From positions 310,001 through 374,000 of the forward strand of contig CAWBGJ010000015.1 of assembly GCA_963788325.1 (NCBI GenBank): a DNA stretch of 64,000 nucleotides. The letters are read 5' to 3'. The first letter of the stretch is position 1; each line of letters opens with the position of its first letter. Source of the stretch: Prado023 sp963788325 (lineage in GTDB: Bacteria > Actinomycetota > Actinomycetes > S36-B12 > CAIYMF01). The position numbers were made by a program, and so were the translations under genes. The notes under the pieces are model-generated. The model was given only the letters and a program-made list of their open reading frames with translations, was not told where the DNA came from and made no database searches. Below, piece by piece: positions 18,720 to 28,006 of this stretch.

Positions 18720-19325
18720 GTGCATGCCAGAGCCCGCCGAGACACCCCGACCCGAAACTCCGGCCCCGCCCGGCCGGGCAACGATGTGTCCGCACGCGCC
18801 GAACCACGCACGGCGGCAGCAACTCCCGAACGCGGCGACGGATCCCCGGGCACCCCCCGCTCGACCTCGACCCCGGCTCAGTCCGGCGCAGGGGCGACCG
18901 AGTCGACCGCGACGCCGGCCCCGACCGAGGCAACCGGGGCGACCGAGACGCCGACCCCGGAGCCGAGTCAGGTCAAGCAACCCCTCCCGCCCGCGTCCCT
19001 GGCCAAGACCCGGGCCGCCGCGGCGTGGCTTGCCACCGGCGCGGCCCTGGTCATCCTCGTGCTGATCATCATCCTGATCCTGCAGAACCAGCAGGTGGTG
19101 GAGGTCAACTACCTCTGGTTCACCGGCTCCCTCCCGCTCGGTGCCGCCCTGCTGATCGCGGCCGTGGCAGGTGCGAGCATCGTCATGATCGTGGGCGTCG
19201 TGCGCCTGACCCAGGTGCGGCGCAACAGCCGGCGGGCTCAGAAGGCAGCCGCCGCGGAGAAGTCACCAGTCACCAAGAAGCCACTGACCAAGAAGTCCAC
19301 GACCAAACCTTCGGCGACGAAGTAG
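18720..19325 (+). CDS. LapA-domain (DUF1049) membrane protein
   Basis: A 201-residue protein, if the GTG at 18720 is the start. Residues 1-95 are low-complexity Ala/Pro/Thr/Glu and may be partly untranslated, as later starts are possible. Two transmembrane helices follow (about 100-122, ending in ILILQNQQ, and 136-160), separated by VVEVNYLWFTGSLPLG, which is the LapA/YciS-type signature. The tail is rich in Lys and Thr, ending in KKSTTKPSATK, and should be cytoplasmic and basic. LapB partners are absent, and the role in Gram-positive bacteria is not defined. Confidence 0.75.
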   Translation: MHARARRDTPTRNSGPARPGNDVSARAEPRTAAATPERGDGSPGTPRSTSTPAQSGAGATESTATPAPTEATGATETPTPEPSQVKQPLPPASLAKTRAAAAWLATGAALVILVLIIILILQNQQVVEVNYLWFTGSLPLGAALLIAAVAGASIVMIVGVVRLTQVRRNSRRAQKAAAAEKSPVTKKPLTKKSTTKPSATK

Positions 19326-19393
19326 CCAGCCTCGAACGCGTGCCCAACCCAGCCCGGCCCGACGCTCGCGTTGCCCGCGACCAACGGCCACGC

Positions 19394-20284
19394 TCAGACC
19401 TGTGGGGGCCACTGCTCGCCGTGCTCGGCGAACGCATCCGCCCAGCGCTGAACCTCAGCTTCGGGAAGCGGACCGAGGGCGAGACCGTCCAGGGCGCCGC
19501 GCAGGTGCTCCGGCGAGGACGTCCCGAGGATTGCCGTGGCCACCCCGTCGGCGAACGCGCTGAAGCGGATCGCCGTCGCGGTCCAGTCCCCGTCGGCCGG
19601 CGCGATCGCCATGGCCTGCAGGCGGTGCCAGTAGGGCTCCTCGTAGCGCCCGACCGGCGCCTGGTCGAAGCGCCAGGCCGCATTGGCCAGCGGCCGCTTG
19701 GCGATGATGCCCAGCCCCGCGCCCACCGCCCTCGGGAGCAGGGCCCCGCACGTCCACTGGTCGGCCAGGTTGACCGAGGTCTGGATGGCTCCGAACGCGC
19801 CCGAATCGATGGCCCACTCGAGCGCCGCACCCTCGCCGCTGTACCCGCAGACCCGAACCTTGCCGGCGTCCCTGGCCGCGTGCAGGGCCGCCACGACCTC
19901 GCCTGCCCGGAGCACCTCCGCGGAGCAGGAGTGCAGGAAGCAGACGTCGAGGACGTCGGTCCGCAGCTGCCCCAGCGCACGGTCCACACCAGTTGACACC
20001 GCCACGTACGACCAGTCCGGCACACCGGGGATGTCGTACCCGACCTTGGTCGACAGCACGAAGTCCCGACGCCGCGGCACCAGCAGACGACCGATCCGCT
20101 CCTCGCTGAGGCCGTAGCCACGGGCGGTGTCGATCACGTTGATGCCCGACTCCAGGACGGTGTCGAGCAGTCGCTGCACCTGCGCGTCGGTCAGGTCGGG
20201 GGACCCGATGTGGCCCGCCCCGAATCCGAGCGCACTGACCTGCAGTCCGGTCGAACCGAACGGGCGCATCTCCATGCCGGGCAT
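19394..20284 (-). CDS. aldo/keto reductase
   Basis: A 296-residue TIM-barrel oxidoreductase of the aldo/keto reductase superfamily, NADPH-dependent by family. It has the start MRPFGSTGLQVSALGFGAGHIG, the catalytic Asp and Tyr region GINVIDTARGYGLSEERIG, the barrel Lys in LSTKVGYDIPG, and a His in LDVCFLHSC. The C-terminal cofactor region reads AILGTSSPEHLRGAL. The start could also be the ATG at 20275 or 20269. The substrate is unknown. It ends facing the LapA-domain gene. Confidence 0.88.
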   Translation of the reverse strand: MPGMEMRPFGSTGLQVSALGFGAGHIGSPDLTDAQVQRLLDTVLESGINVIDTARGYGLSEERIGRLLVPRRRDFVLSTKVGYDIPGVPDWSYVAVSTGVDRALGQLRTDVLDVCFLHSCSAEVLRAGEVVAALHAARDAGKVRVCGYSGEGAALEWAIDSGAFGAIQTSVNLADQWTCGALLPRAVGAGLGIIAKRPLANAAWRFDQAPVGRYEEPYWHRLQAMAIAPADGDWTATAIRFSAFADGVATAILGTSSPEHLRGALDGLALGPLPEAEVQRWADAFAEHGEQWPPQV

Positions 20285-20370
20285 GCTATGCCGGCCCGGT
20301 GCCCGCTCCCTGGCCCAGTCGCGGCCGATCCTGAGCCACCCCCGGTGCCGACCCCCGCCTCGGACTCGCC

Positions 20371-22005
20371 TCAGCGCCCCCGGTCGGCCAGGTAGCGCCG
20401 CACGAGCGCGTTGGTCGACACGTCCAGGCCGGGCTCAGCCTCGCCGGTCAGCATGGGCCCGATCGAGTCGGCAACCACCTTGCCCAACTGCACCCCCCAC
20501 TGGTCGTAGGGGTTGAGGTCCCAGATCATCCCCTGGACGAAGGTCGAGTGCTCGTACAGCGAGATCAGCGCACCCAGCGCGAACGGGGTGAGCTCCTGGC
20601 CCACGAGCATGCTGTTCGGCCGGTTGCCCGGCATGACCTTGTGCTCGACCAACTCCGCCGACGTGCCGTCCGCGGCCACCTCCTCGGCGGTCCGGCCGAA
20701 CGCCATCACGCCGGACTGCGCCAGGCAGTTGGCCACCAGCAGGTCATGGTGGTTGCCCACGTCGTTGGTCGGCCGCGTGAAGAAGATGAAGTCCGCGGCC
20801 ACGACCGTCGTCCCCTGGTGGAGCATCTGGTAGAACGAGTGCTGGCCATTGGTTCCCGGCTCGCCCCAGAACGAGGCCGACGTGTCGTAGGCCACCGGCT
20901 GCCCGGCCGCCGTGACCCGCTTGCCGTTGCTCTCCATGATCATCTGCTGGAGATAGGCGGGGAACCGCACAAGGTACTGGTCGTAGGGCAGGACCACCTG
21001 ATCGGCGATGCCCAGGAAGTTGCGGTTCCACACGCACAGCAGCCCGTGCAGCATCGGCAGGTTCTCCCGCACCGGGGCGGTCCGGAAGTGCGTGTCCATC
21101 GCGTGCAGGCCCGCGAGCAGCTCGCCGAAGCCCTGCGGGCCGACCGCGATCATCGTGGACAGCCCGATCGCCGAGCTCATCGAGTAGCGCCCACCGACCC
21201 AGTCCCAGAAGCCGAACATGTTCTGCGTGTCGATCCCGAACTCCGCCACCTTCGCGGCGTTCGTGGAGATCGCCACGAAGTGCCGGGCAACGGCCGCTGC
21301 GTCCCCCCCGAGGCCGGCCACCAGCCAGTCGCGCGCGGTCCGGGCATTGGTCATCGTCTCCTGGGTGGTGAACGTCTTGGACGCGACCAGGAACAGGGTC
21401 TCGGCGGGGTCGAGGTCGCGGGTGTTCTCCACGAAGTCCGAGCCATCGACGTTGGACACGAACCGCATGACCAGGTCGCGGTCGCTGACGTGGCGAAGCG
21501 CCAGGTAGGCCATCACCGGACCGAGGTCCGAGCCGCCGATCCCAATGTTGACCACGTTGCGGATGGGCCGGCCGGTGAACCCCAGCCAGGTCCTCGCCCG
21601 CACCTGGTCGGCGAACGCACCCATGCGCGCGAGAACCTCGTGGACGTCGGCGGCCACGTCCTGGCCGTCCACGGTCAGTGGTGCGCCTGGGGGCAACCGC
21701 AGCGCCGTGTGCAGCACCGCGCGGTCCTCGGTGTTGTTCAGGTGGACGCCGGTGAACATCTGCTCCCGGCGGCCCTCGAGGTCACGCTCCTGCGCCAGCG
21801 CGACGAGCAGGTCGAGGGTCTCGGGTGTGATCCGCTGCTTGGACATGTCCAGGTGCCAGCCCGCCCCGTCGGCGACCAGCGCCTGCGACCGGTCCAGGTT
21901 GCCGGCCGAGTCGAACAGGTCGCGGATCGTCGTGCCGGACAGGGACTCGGCGTGCGCGGCCAGGGCCTGCCACGCGGCTGCGGCAGTCAGTGGGGTCTGG
22001 GTCAT
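20371..22005 (-). CDS. pgi: glucose-6-phosphate isomerase
   Basis: A 544-residue glycolytic enzyme that interconverts glucose 6-phosphate and fructose 6-phosphate. Both family signatures are intact: the sugar-phosphate region NIGIGGSDLGPVMAYLALR and VASKTFTTQETMTNA, the GGRYSMSSAIGLS loop, the catalytic Glu and His in WGEPGTNGQHSFYQMLHQG, and the C-terminal KVMPGNRPNS. The length is normal for the long bacterial form. It lies just downstream of mshC, with 24 bases between mshC stop and pgi start. Confidence 0.96.
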   Translation of the reverse strand: MTQTPLTAAAAWQALAAHAESLSGTTIRDLFDSAGNLDRSQALVADGAGWHLDMSKQRITPETLDLLVALAQERDLEGRREQMFTGVHLNNTEDRAVLHTALRLPPGAPLTVDGQDVAADVHEVLARMGAFADQVRARTWLGFTGRPIRNVVNIGIGGSDLGPVMAYLALRHVSDRDLVMRFVSNVDGSDFVENTRDLDPAETLFLVASKTFTTQETMTNARTARDWLVAGLGGDAAAVARHFVAISTNAAKVAEFGIDTQNMFGFWDWVGGRYSMSSAIGLSTMIAVGPQGFGELLAGLHAMDTHFRTAPVRENLPMLHGLLCVWNRNFLGIADQVVLPYDQYLVRFPAYLQQMIMESNGKRVTAAGQPVAYDTSASFWGEPGTNGQHSFYQMLHQGTTVVAADFIFFTRPTNDVGNHHDLLVANCLAQSGVMAFGRTAEEVAADGTSAELVEHKVMPGNRPNSMLVGQELTPFALGALISLYEHSTFVQGMIWDLNPYDQWGVQLGKVVADSIGPMLTGEAEPGLDVSTNALVRRYLADRGR

Positions 22006-22029
22006 GGTGCCTCCTTCGACCGGCCCAGA

Positions 22030-23265
22030 CTAGGAGACGTCGACCCCGAGAAGCGTGTCCAGCAGGTGCCGGACCAGACCGGGTGCCGAGGGAGAGGTCC
22101 CTGTGCCGGCTCCAGTGTGGGCCGCCGCCGCCCAGGCGTCCACCAGCTCCAGGGCCCCGGGAGCATCGAGATCATCGGCCAGCCGCTCACGCACCTGGAC
22201 CAGCAGCCCCTCGGCCTCGGGTCCCTCGGGCAGGGCACATGCTGCCCGCCACCGGGCCAACCGCGCCTCGGCGCCGACCAGGTCCGCCGCGGTCCACTCC
22301 CAGTCCGTGCGGTAGTGGTGGCCCAGCAGGGCCAACCGGATCGCGGCAGGATCGGTGCCGGCCCGCCGCAGGTGCGAGACGAACACGAGGTTGCCGCGCG
22401 ACTTGCTCATCTTCTCGCCGTCGTAGCCGACCATCCCGGCGTGGACGAAGTGCCCCGCCATGTGCGGTCCCCCGGTGGCCGCCCGTGCCTGCGCCGAGCA
22501 CATCTCGTGGTGCGGGAACGCGAGGTCCGAACCGCCGCCCTGCACGTCGAAGCCCATGCCGAGGTGATCCAACGCGATGGCCGTGCACTCGATGTGCCAC
22601 CCGGGCCGGCCGTGGCCCAGCTCCGTGTCCCACGCGGGCTCATCGGGGCGCGCGCCTTGCCAGAGCATGCAGTCCAGGGGCGTGCGCTTGCCCGGTCGGC
22701 CCGGGTCGCCCCCGCGCTCGGCGAAGATCGCCTGCATCGCAGCATCGTCGAGCCCGGCGACGCTGCCGAACCCGGGCGCGCTGCGCGTGTTGAAGTACAG
22801 GTCGCCGTCCACGGCGTAGGCGAATCCCTGCTCGCGCAACTGATGGACCCATCGGACCACCGACGGGATCGATTCCACCGCACCGATGTAGTCCCGCGGG
22901 GCCAGCACCCGAAGGGCCGCCATGTCCTGGGCGAACAGCGCGGTCTCGGCGCGGGCCAGCTCTCGCCAGTCCTGGCCGGTGGCCAGGGCGCGCTCCAGCA
23001 GGGGATCGTCGACGTCGGTCACGTTCTGCACGTAGTGGACCGTGTGGCCGAGGTCGCGCCAGTACCGGTTGACCAGGTCGAAGGCGATGTACGTCGCGGC
23101 GTGCCCGAGGTGGGTCGCGTCGTAGGGCGTGATCCCACAGACGTACATCCGGGCCTCGGCGGCCGGAGCGGTCGGGTGGACCTGCCCGCTCGAGGTGTCG
23201 AAAAGGCTCAGGACTGGCCCCCGGCCGGGCAGCGCAACGGGCTCCGGCCCGGACCATGACTCCAC
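22030..23265 (-). CDS. mshC: mycothiol biosynthesis cysteine ligase MshC
   Basis: ATP-dependent enzyme that couples cysteine to glucosaminyl-inositol in mycothiol synthesis, a pathway confined to actinobacteria. The protein has 411 residues from a GTG at 23265, giving the family start ESWSGPEPVALPGRGPVL. It is a class I cysteinyl-tRNA synthetase relative: zinc Cys43 in MYVCGITPYD, the HIGH-type motif HLGH at 52-55, the zinc site HIECTAIA, and KMSKS at 285-289. It lacks the tRNA-binding C-terminal region of CysS, and MshC-like features such as the TPYDATHLGHAATY motif point to MshC, not CysS. Confidence 0.93.
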   Translation of the reverse strand: MESWSGPEPVALPGRGPVLSLFDTSSGQVHPTAPAAEARMYVCGITPYDATHLGHAATYIAFDLVNRYWRDLGHTVHYVQNVTDVDDPLLERALATGQDWRELARAETALFAQDMAALRVLAPRDYIGAVESIPSVVRWVHQLREQGFAYAVDGDLYFNTRSAPGFGSVAGLDDAAMQAIFAERGGDPGRPGKRTPLDCMLWQGARPDEPAWDTELGHGRPGWHIECTAIALDHLGMGFDVQGGGSDLAFPHHEMCSAQARAATGGPHMAGHFVHAGMVGYDGEKMSKSRGNLVFVSHLRRAGTDPAAIRLALLGHHYRTDWEWTAADLVGAEARLARWRAACALPEGPEAEGLLVQVRERLADDLDAPGALELVDAWAAAAHTGAGTGTSPSAPGLVRHLLDTLLGVDVS

Positions 23266-23393
23266 GGTGCGAACCCTAGGCGATGAACGCGCACTCGGCG
23301 CCGGCACGCGACGTCGCACCGCGGGTCAGGACCGTGGCCAGCCCGCGGGCCGGCCCTGCGGCCAGCCCGCAAGGACCGACGTAGGCTGTTCGC

Positions 23394-24179
23394 GTGCTGG
23401 CGATCCTCAGGCAACGACGGTGGCTGGGGTTCACCGTGTTCCTCCTGGTGATGGTCGTGCTGACCCTGTTCCTCGCACGCTGGCAGTGGAACCGTTATCA
23501 GGTTCGCCTCGCCGAGAACGACCGGCTCGATGCCGCACTGTCCGCCCCCGCCGTCCCCGTCGGGGAGCTTCTCGACGCGGGGCCGGCCGGTGCCGTGCCA
23601 CCGCTGGCCGAGGATCTGACCTGGCGCTCAGTCACTGCGACGGGCACCTTCGACCAGTCCGCGGAGGTGGCCGTGCGCAGGCGACCCCTCGAGGGCCGCA
23701 ACGGCTTCTGGATCATGACCCCGCTGGTGACCGATTCCGGCGTGCTCCTGGTCAACCGCGGGTGGACGCCGGCCGACGGCGCTGCCGCGACCAGCGCCCC
23801 GGTCGTCCCCCCGGCCCCGACGGGGGTGGTGTCCCTCACCGGCCGGCTGCGGCCCGCGGAGGTCACCGAACAGTCTGAAGCACCGCCCTCTGGTCAGGCG
23901 TGGGCTGCCGACCCCGACCAACTCATCGCACCGACGAGCGCGCCGCGCTTCAACGCCTACCTCGAGTTGACCGAGGCCACTCCCCCTGCCGACGCCGAGC
24001 TCACCGCGCTGAGCACACCCGGGCACCGGGGCCTGAACAACCTCGTCTACTCGGTGCAGTGGATCATCTTCGGGCTGGTCGGCGTGATAGGCGGGTGGTA
24101 CCTGATGCGAGTGGAGAGCCGGCGCGACGAGCTGGACGCCCAGCGCGCAGCCGCAGCCGACACCGAGTCCGCGCTCTGA
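23394..24179 (+). CDS. SURF1 family cytochrome oxidase assembly protein
   Basis: A 261-residue membrane protein of the SURF1 family, which helps assemble the heme a centres of aa3 cytochrome c oxidase. One N-terminal transmembrane helix (about 10-30) leads to the conserved LARWQWNRYQ. The external domain contains RPLEGRNGFWIMTPLV and VLLVNRGWTP, and a second helix (about 217-238) follows NLVYSVQWIIFGLVG. A GTG start at 23394 fits the family N-terminus. It diverges from mshC across 128 bases. Confidence 0.9.
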   Translation: MLAILRQRRWLGFTVFLLVMVVLTLFLARWQWNRYQVRLAENDRLDAALSAPAVPVGELLDAGPAGAVPPLAEDLTWRSVTATGTFDQSAEVAVRRRPLEGRNGFWIMTPLVTDSGVLLVNRGWTPADGAAATSAPVVPPAPTGVVSLTGRLRPAEVTEQSEAPPSGQAWAADPDQLIAPTSAPRFNAYLELTEATPPADAELTALSTPGHRGLNNLVYSVQWIIFGLVGVIGGWYLMRVESRRDELDAQRAAAADTESAL

Positions 24180-24199
24180 CCCAGCCGGGCAACCGGGCA

Positions 24200-24276
24200 G
24201 TTCCTCCACGTCAGGGCCGTGCGCATGCCGGTTCCGACACCCTGGGATCGCCGAGCGAACGCCCACGTGGAGGAAC
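24200..24276. repeat. 12-base perfect inverted repeat
   Basis: GTTCCTCCACGT at 24200-24211 is perfectly complementary to ACGTGGAGGAAC at 24265-24276, with 53 bases between. It lies between the convergent SURF1 and HAD genes, so it may form a long-loop terminator or mark a small element. Confidence 0.6.
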
Positions 24277-24294
24277 GTGCCGCGGGCGAGCGGC

Positions 24295-24339
24295 GGGGGG
24301 GCGGGGGGTGGGGGGCGCGGGCGGCGGGCCGCAGGGGGG
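24295..24339 (+). other. G-run tract, potential G-quadruplex
   Basis: G-runs of 7, 6 and 6 bases separated by single bases (24295-24315), then three shorter runs and another of six (24334-24339), lie just beyond the 3' end of the HAD gene. The pattern meets the usual criteria for a G-quadruplex on the + strand. Homopolymers this long are also prone to sequencing error. Confidence 0.6.
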
Positions 24340-24346
24340 CGATGCG

Positions 24347-25150
24347 TCAGCCGGCGTTCCAGCGGTCGACATGGTCCAGGACCTCGATGAGGTGGTGGAC
24401 CACGGCGTCGGGCTCGGCGTCGACCGGCCCGCGCTGGTCTGCCGGGATCTCGCTGTGCGGCACGAAGATGGCGCGCATCCCGGCGACCTGTGCTCCGTGG
24501 ACGTCGTCCCACGCACGGTCCCCGACGAAGACCGCCCGCCCCGGCGTCGAGACGCCCACCGCGCCCAGCGCAGCGTGGAACGCGTCCTCGTGTGGCTTGC
24601 CGACCGGCAGCTCCGAGGAGTACACGGCCGCGTCGATGAACTCGAGCAGCCCATCGCGGGCGAAGACGGCCTCATGGTGCTCACGCGGCCACAGCGTGTT
24701 GGACAGGACCCCGACCCGGATCCCCCGCCGGTTGAGCCCCGCCATCACCTCGAGGGCCTGCGGGTCGGCGTAGGTGTGCGGGTCCCAGGCGGCCAGGTAC
24801 GCGGCCATTGCCTCGTGGTGGCGGTCGCTGGACAGGTCGACCCCGCAGTCCAGCAGCACCTGGTCCAGGCGCCCCGCACCGGTGGCCCCGGCGCTGCGGT
24901 GCTGGGCCTGCCAGCGCTCGATCTCCGCAGCGAACAGCTCAGCGGCCAGCGAGGCGGCGCGACGGGGTTCGTACACCGAGGTGTAGGCGTACCAGGCAGC
25001 GGTGAGGTCGACGTCGTGCCACGGGGTCAGCGTGCCGCCCCAGTCGAACAGGACCGCCTCGACCGGACCTGTGGGCGCCGATCCCGGTCGTTGCGCAGCC
25101 GGGTTTGTCTGCCCATGACGCCCCCAGGGCCAGCGACTCGCCGAGGTCAC
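24347..25150 (-). CDS. HAD-superfamily hydrolase
   Basis: A 267-residue phosphatase of the HAD superfamily. Motif I is AVLFDWGGTLTPWH (the usual second Asp is Gly-Gly-Thr, as in the DWGGTL subgroup), motif II VGVLSNTLW, motif III the Lys in LPVGKPHEDAF, and motif IV AVFVGDRAWDDVHGA. The GTG start at 25150 overlaps the proS stop by four bases, so translation is probably coupled. A later start near residue 30 would still keep the whole domain. Confidence 0.86.
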   Translation of the reverse strand: MTSASRWPWGRHGQTNPAAQRPGSAPTGPVEAVLFDWGGTLTPWHDVDLTAAWYAYTSVYEPRRAASLAAELFAAEIERWQAQHRSAGATGAGRLDQVLLDCGVDLSSDRHHEAMAAYLAAWDPHTYADPQALEVMAGLNRRGIRVGVLSNTLWPREHHEAVFARDGLLEFIDAAVYSSELPVGKPHEDAFHAALGAVGVSTPGRAVFVGDRAWDDVHGAQVAGMRAIFVPHSEIPADQRGPVDAEPDAVVHHLIEVLDHVDRWNAG

Positions 25151-26940
25151 GCCAGGGCCTGCACGCGCGCCTCGATCTGGGTCGCGGCATCGGCCAGCGC
25201 CAGGTCGTCGCGCTCTCCGGTCGCGCGGTCCTTGACCTCGATCATGCCCTCGACCAGCTTCTTGCCGACCACGACGATCAGCGGCACGCCGATCAGCTCG
25301 GAGTCGTTGAACTTCACTCCCGGGGACACCCCCCGCCGATCGTCATAGATGACCCGCAGGCCGCGGGACACCAGCTCGTCGGCCAAGTCCTGCGCCGCAG
25401 CGAACACCGCGTCGTCCTTGCCCGTGGCCACCAGGTGCACGTCGGCCGGCGACACCTCGCGCGGCCAGATCAGGCCCCGGTCGTCATGGTGCTGCTCGGC
25501 GATCGCGGCCACCGCACGGGACACCCCGATCCCGTAGGAGCCCATCGTCACGCCGGCCTGCTTGCCGTTCTCGTCGAGCACCGTGAGGTCCAGGGCCTCG
25601 GCGTACTTGCGCCCGAGCTGGAAGATATGTCCGATCTCGATGCCACGCGCCTGGGTGAGCAGGCCTGCCCGACCCTCCTGTGCGCACTGCGGGCACGGAT
25701 CGGCCTCGCGCACCTCGGCCACGTCGATCCGGCCGTCCCCGACGAAGTCCCGACCGGCGACCAGGTCGAACACATGCTGGCCGTGCTGGTCAGCGCCGGT
25801 GATCCAGCGGGTGCCGTCGACCACGCGCGGGTCGAGCAGGTAGCGGATACCCGAGGCCGACTCCTCGCCCAGCACGGCGGGCCCGATGTAGCCCTTGACC
25901 AGGGCTGGATGCGCGGCGAAGTCAGCGGCCTCGAACGCGACCGGCTCGCCGGGCACCAGGACGGCCTCGAGCCGGCGCACATCGACCTCGCGGTCCCCGG
26001 GCAGGCCGATCGACGAGCGAGGTAGAGAGGACCCGTCGGGCATCGCCACCTTGACGACCACGTTCTTGAGCGTGTCCGCCGCGGCCCAGGGCCGGTCCGC
26101 GCGGGCCAGCTCGGGTCGGCCGTTGGCGAGCTCGACCAGGGCCTCGATCGTGGGCGTGTCCGGGGTGTCCTCGACGTGCGCGCCGGGCAGTCCCTCCAGG
26201 GCACCCGGCGCGGGCGCGACGCTGGTGACAGCCTCGACATTGGCTGCATAGCCGCACTCGGTGCAGCGCACGTAGGTGTCCTCACCGACCGGACATCCGG
26301 CGAGGAACTCCTCCGAGGCGGACCCGCCCATCGCGCCGGACATGGCTGAGACGATCGCGTAGTCCAGGCCCAGCCGGTCGAAGGTGGCGATGTAGGCCTC
26401 ACGGTGCCGGGCGTAGGAGGCGACCAGGCCTGCGTCGCTGATGTCGAAGGAGTAGGAGTCCTTCATCACGAACTCGCGGCCGCGCAGGATCCCCGCCCGG
26501 GGCCGGGCCTCGTCGCGGTACTTCGTCTGGATCTGGTAGAGGCTGACCGGCAGGTCCTTGTAGGAGGAGTACAGGTCCTTGACTACGAGGGTGAACATCT
26601 CCTCATGGGTGGGGCCGAGCAGGTAGTCGGCACCCCGGCGGTCCTGGAGCCGGAACAGGTTGGGCCCGTACTCGGTCCAACGGTTGGTCCGCTCATAGGG
26701 CTCGCGCGGCAGCAGCGCCGGGAAGTGCACCTCCTGGAACCCGGCCGCATCCATCTCGGCACGCACGATCGCCTCGACATTGCGCAGCACGCGGTAGCCC
26801 AGGGGCAACCAGGTGAAGACCCCGGGCGCCACCCGGCGCACGTAGCCCGCGCGCACGAGCAGTCGGTGCGAGGGCACCTCGGCGTCCGCGGGATCCTCGC
26901 GCAGCGTTCGCAGGAACAGAGTGGACATCCGGGTCAGCAC
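25147..26940 (-). CDS. proS: prolyl-tRNA synthetase
   Basis: A 597-residue class II aminoacyl-tRNA synthetase that charges tRNA-Pro. The GTG start at 26940 sits eight bases after AGGAG and gives VLTRMSTLFLRTLREDPADA, close to the family start; the ATG at 26928 is less well placed. Motif 2 is around YRDEARPRAGILRGREFVMK. A full INS editing domain follows (about 220-400, including GGSASEEFLAGCPVGED and the CTECGYAAN region), then motif 3 SYGIGVSRAVAAI and the anticodon-binding domain. This is the bacterial editing type. Confidence 0.96.
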   Translation of the reverse strand: MLTRMSTLFLRTLREDPADAEVPSHRLLVRAGYVRRVAPGVFTWLPLGYRVLRNVEAIVRAEMDAAGFQEVHFPALLPREPYERTNRWTEYGPNLFRLQDRRGADYLLGPTHEEMFTLVVKDLYSSYKDLPVSLYQIQTKYRDEARPRAGILRGREFVMKDSYSFDISDAGLVASYARHREAYIATFDRLGLDYAIVSAMSGAMGGSASEEFLAGCPVGEDTYVRCTECGYAANVEAVTSVAPAPGALEGLPGAHVEDTPDTPTIEALVELANGRPELARADRPWAAADTLKNVVVKVAMPDGSSLPRSSIGLPGDREVDVRRLEAVLVPGEPVAFEAADFAAHPALVKGYIGPAVLGEESASGIRYLLDPRVVDGTRWITGADQHGQHVFDLVAGRDFVGDGRIDVAEVREADPCPQCAQEGRAGLLTQARGIEIGHIFQLGRKYAEALDLTVLDENGKQAGVTMGSYGIGVSRAVAAIAEQHHDDRGLIWPREVSPADVHLVATGKDDAVFAAAQDLADELVSRGLRVIYDDRRGVSPGVKFNDSELIGVPLIVVVGKKLVEGMIEVKDRATGERDDLALADAATQIEARVQALA

Positions 26941-27029
26941 GGCGTGGGTCTCCTGTCGGTCCACCAGCGTGGGCGGACGCCACGTGGACGGGTCGCTGGT
27001 GCCGGGCAAGGATATCCCGGCGTGGCAGG

Positions 27030-27872
27030 ATGGCCGCCGTGCCCGGAGAGCTCAAGGTGCTGACCTCGCGCCACCTCCCCGAACTGGTGGCGCTGGTGGA
27101 CCGGGACCCGGTCCGGCACTGCTTCGTGGCCTCCCGCCTGGTCGACCCGATGGACCCGTGGGCCTTGGGCGGCCTGGTCTGGGGCTGGTTCGAGTCCGGA
27201 GCGCTGGTCTCGGCGATGTACGCCGGGGCCAACCTGGTCCCGATCGAGACGACGCCGGCCGCGCGCGCCGCATTCGCCGAGAACGCCCGACGCCTGGGCC
27301 GGCGCTGCTCGTCGATCGTGGGGCCCGCGGCCGAGGTGCTCGACCTCTGGCAGCGTCTCGCCCCCGCGTGGGGACTGGCCCGCGAGGTCCGTGATCGCCA
27401 GCACCTGATGGCCATCTCCGGGCCACCGACCCATCCGGGCACACCGGACCTGCGCCTGCTGCACCCCGACGAGCTCGACATGCTCATGCCCGCGGCCATC
27501 GCGATGTTCATCGAGGAGGTCGGGATCTCGCCGGTGGCGCAGGGCGGCGGGCCGGCCTACCGGGCCCGGCTGGCACAGATCGTGCGCGACCGCCGCGCGC
27601 TGGCCGTCGTGTCCGAGGGCCAGATCGCGTTCAAGGCCGAGATCGGATCGGTCACGCGCCAGGCCTGCCAGGTCCAGGGCGTCTGGGTGGACCCCCCGCT
27701 GCGTGGGCGGGGCCTGGGGGCCGCCGGCATGGCCGCGGTGGTCGAGCACGCGCAGACGCACATCGCCCCGATCGTGTCGTTGTACGTCAACGACTACAAC
27801 CGCAGCGCTGTCGCGACCTACCGCCAGGTCGGCTTCACGATCGTGGGCACGTTCGCGACGGTCCTCTTCTAG
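27030..27872 (+). CDS. GNAT acetyltransferase with DUF4081 N-terminal domain
   Basis: A 280-residue protein of a family always found beside ispG in actinobacteria. Residues 1-130 match a DUF4081-type domain (LTSRHLPELVALVDRDPVRHCFVASRL). The GNAT fold follows, with acetyl-CoA site sequence VQGVWVDPPLRGRGLGAAGMAAVV and the final SLYVNDYNRSAVATYRQVGF. Acceptor unknown. The start could also be the GTG at 27039. It diverges from proS across 89 bases. Confidence 0.88.
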   Translation: MAAVPGELKVLTSRHLPELVALVDRDPVRHCFVASRLVDPMDPWALGGLVWGWFESGALVSAMYAGANLVPIETTPAARAAFAENARRLGRRCSSIVGPAAEVLDLWQRLAPAWGLAREVRDRQHLMAISGPPTHPGTPDLRLLHPDELDMLMPAAIAMFIEEVGISPVAQGGGPAYRARLAQIVRDRRALAVVSEGQIAFKAEIGSVTRQACQVQGVWVDPPLRGRGLGAAGMAAVVEHAQTHIAPIVSLYVNDYNRSAVATYRQVGFTIVGTFATVLF

Positions 27873-27887
27873 GGGATAATCAACGCC

Positions 27888-27989
27888 ATGGATTGGATCC
27901 GGAAGAACCTCGCCGCCATCGTCATCGTGGTGGTCGTCGCCATGTTCATGCCCTTCATCCTGGTGCTGTTCGGCATCATCACCTTCTGA
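27888..27989 (+). CDS. 33-residue single-pass membrane protein
   Basis: A small open frame, ATG to TGA. The protein starts MDWIRKNLAAIVIVVVVAMF, with a basic amphipathic start and then a continuous hydrophobic stretch from about residue 8 to the end. AGGGG lies 12 bases before the ATG. It follows the GNAT gene by 15 bases on the same strand and ends 17 bases before the convergent GTPase stop. Its position and clean structure argue for a real microprotein; function unknown. Confidence 0.6.
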   Translation: MDWIRKNLAAIVIVVVVAMFMPFILVLFGIITF

Positions 27990-28006
27990 TCCACAGGCCC
28001 CATCGG

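Noticed and set aside
21220..21235. GAACATGTTC palindrome in pgi as a second LexA box
   Set aside because: The spacing between half-sites is wrong and it lies inside a coding region.
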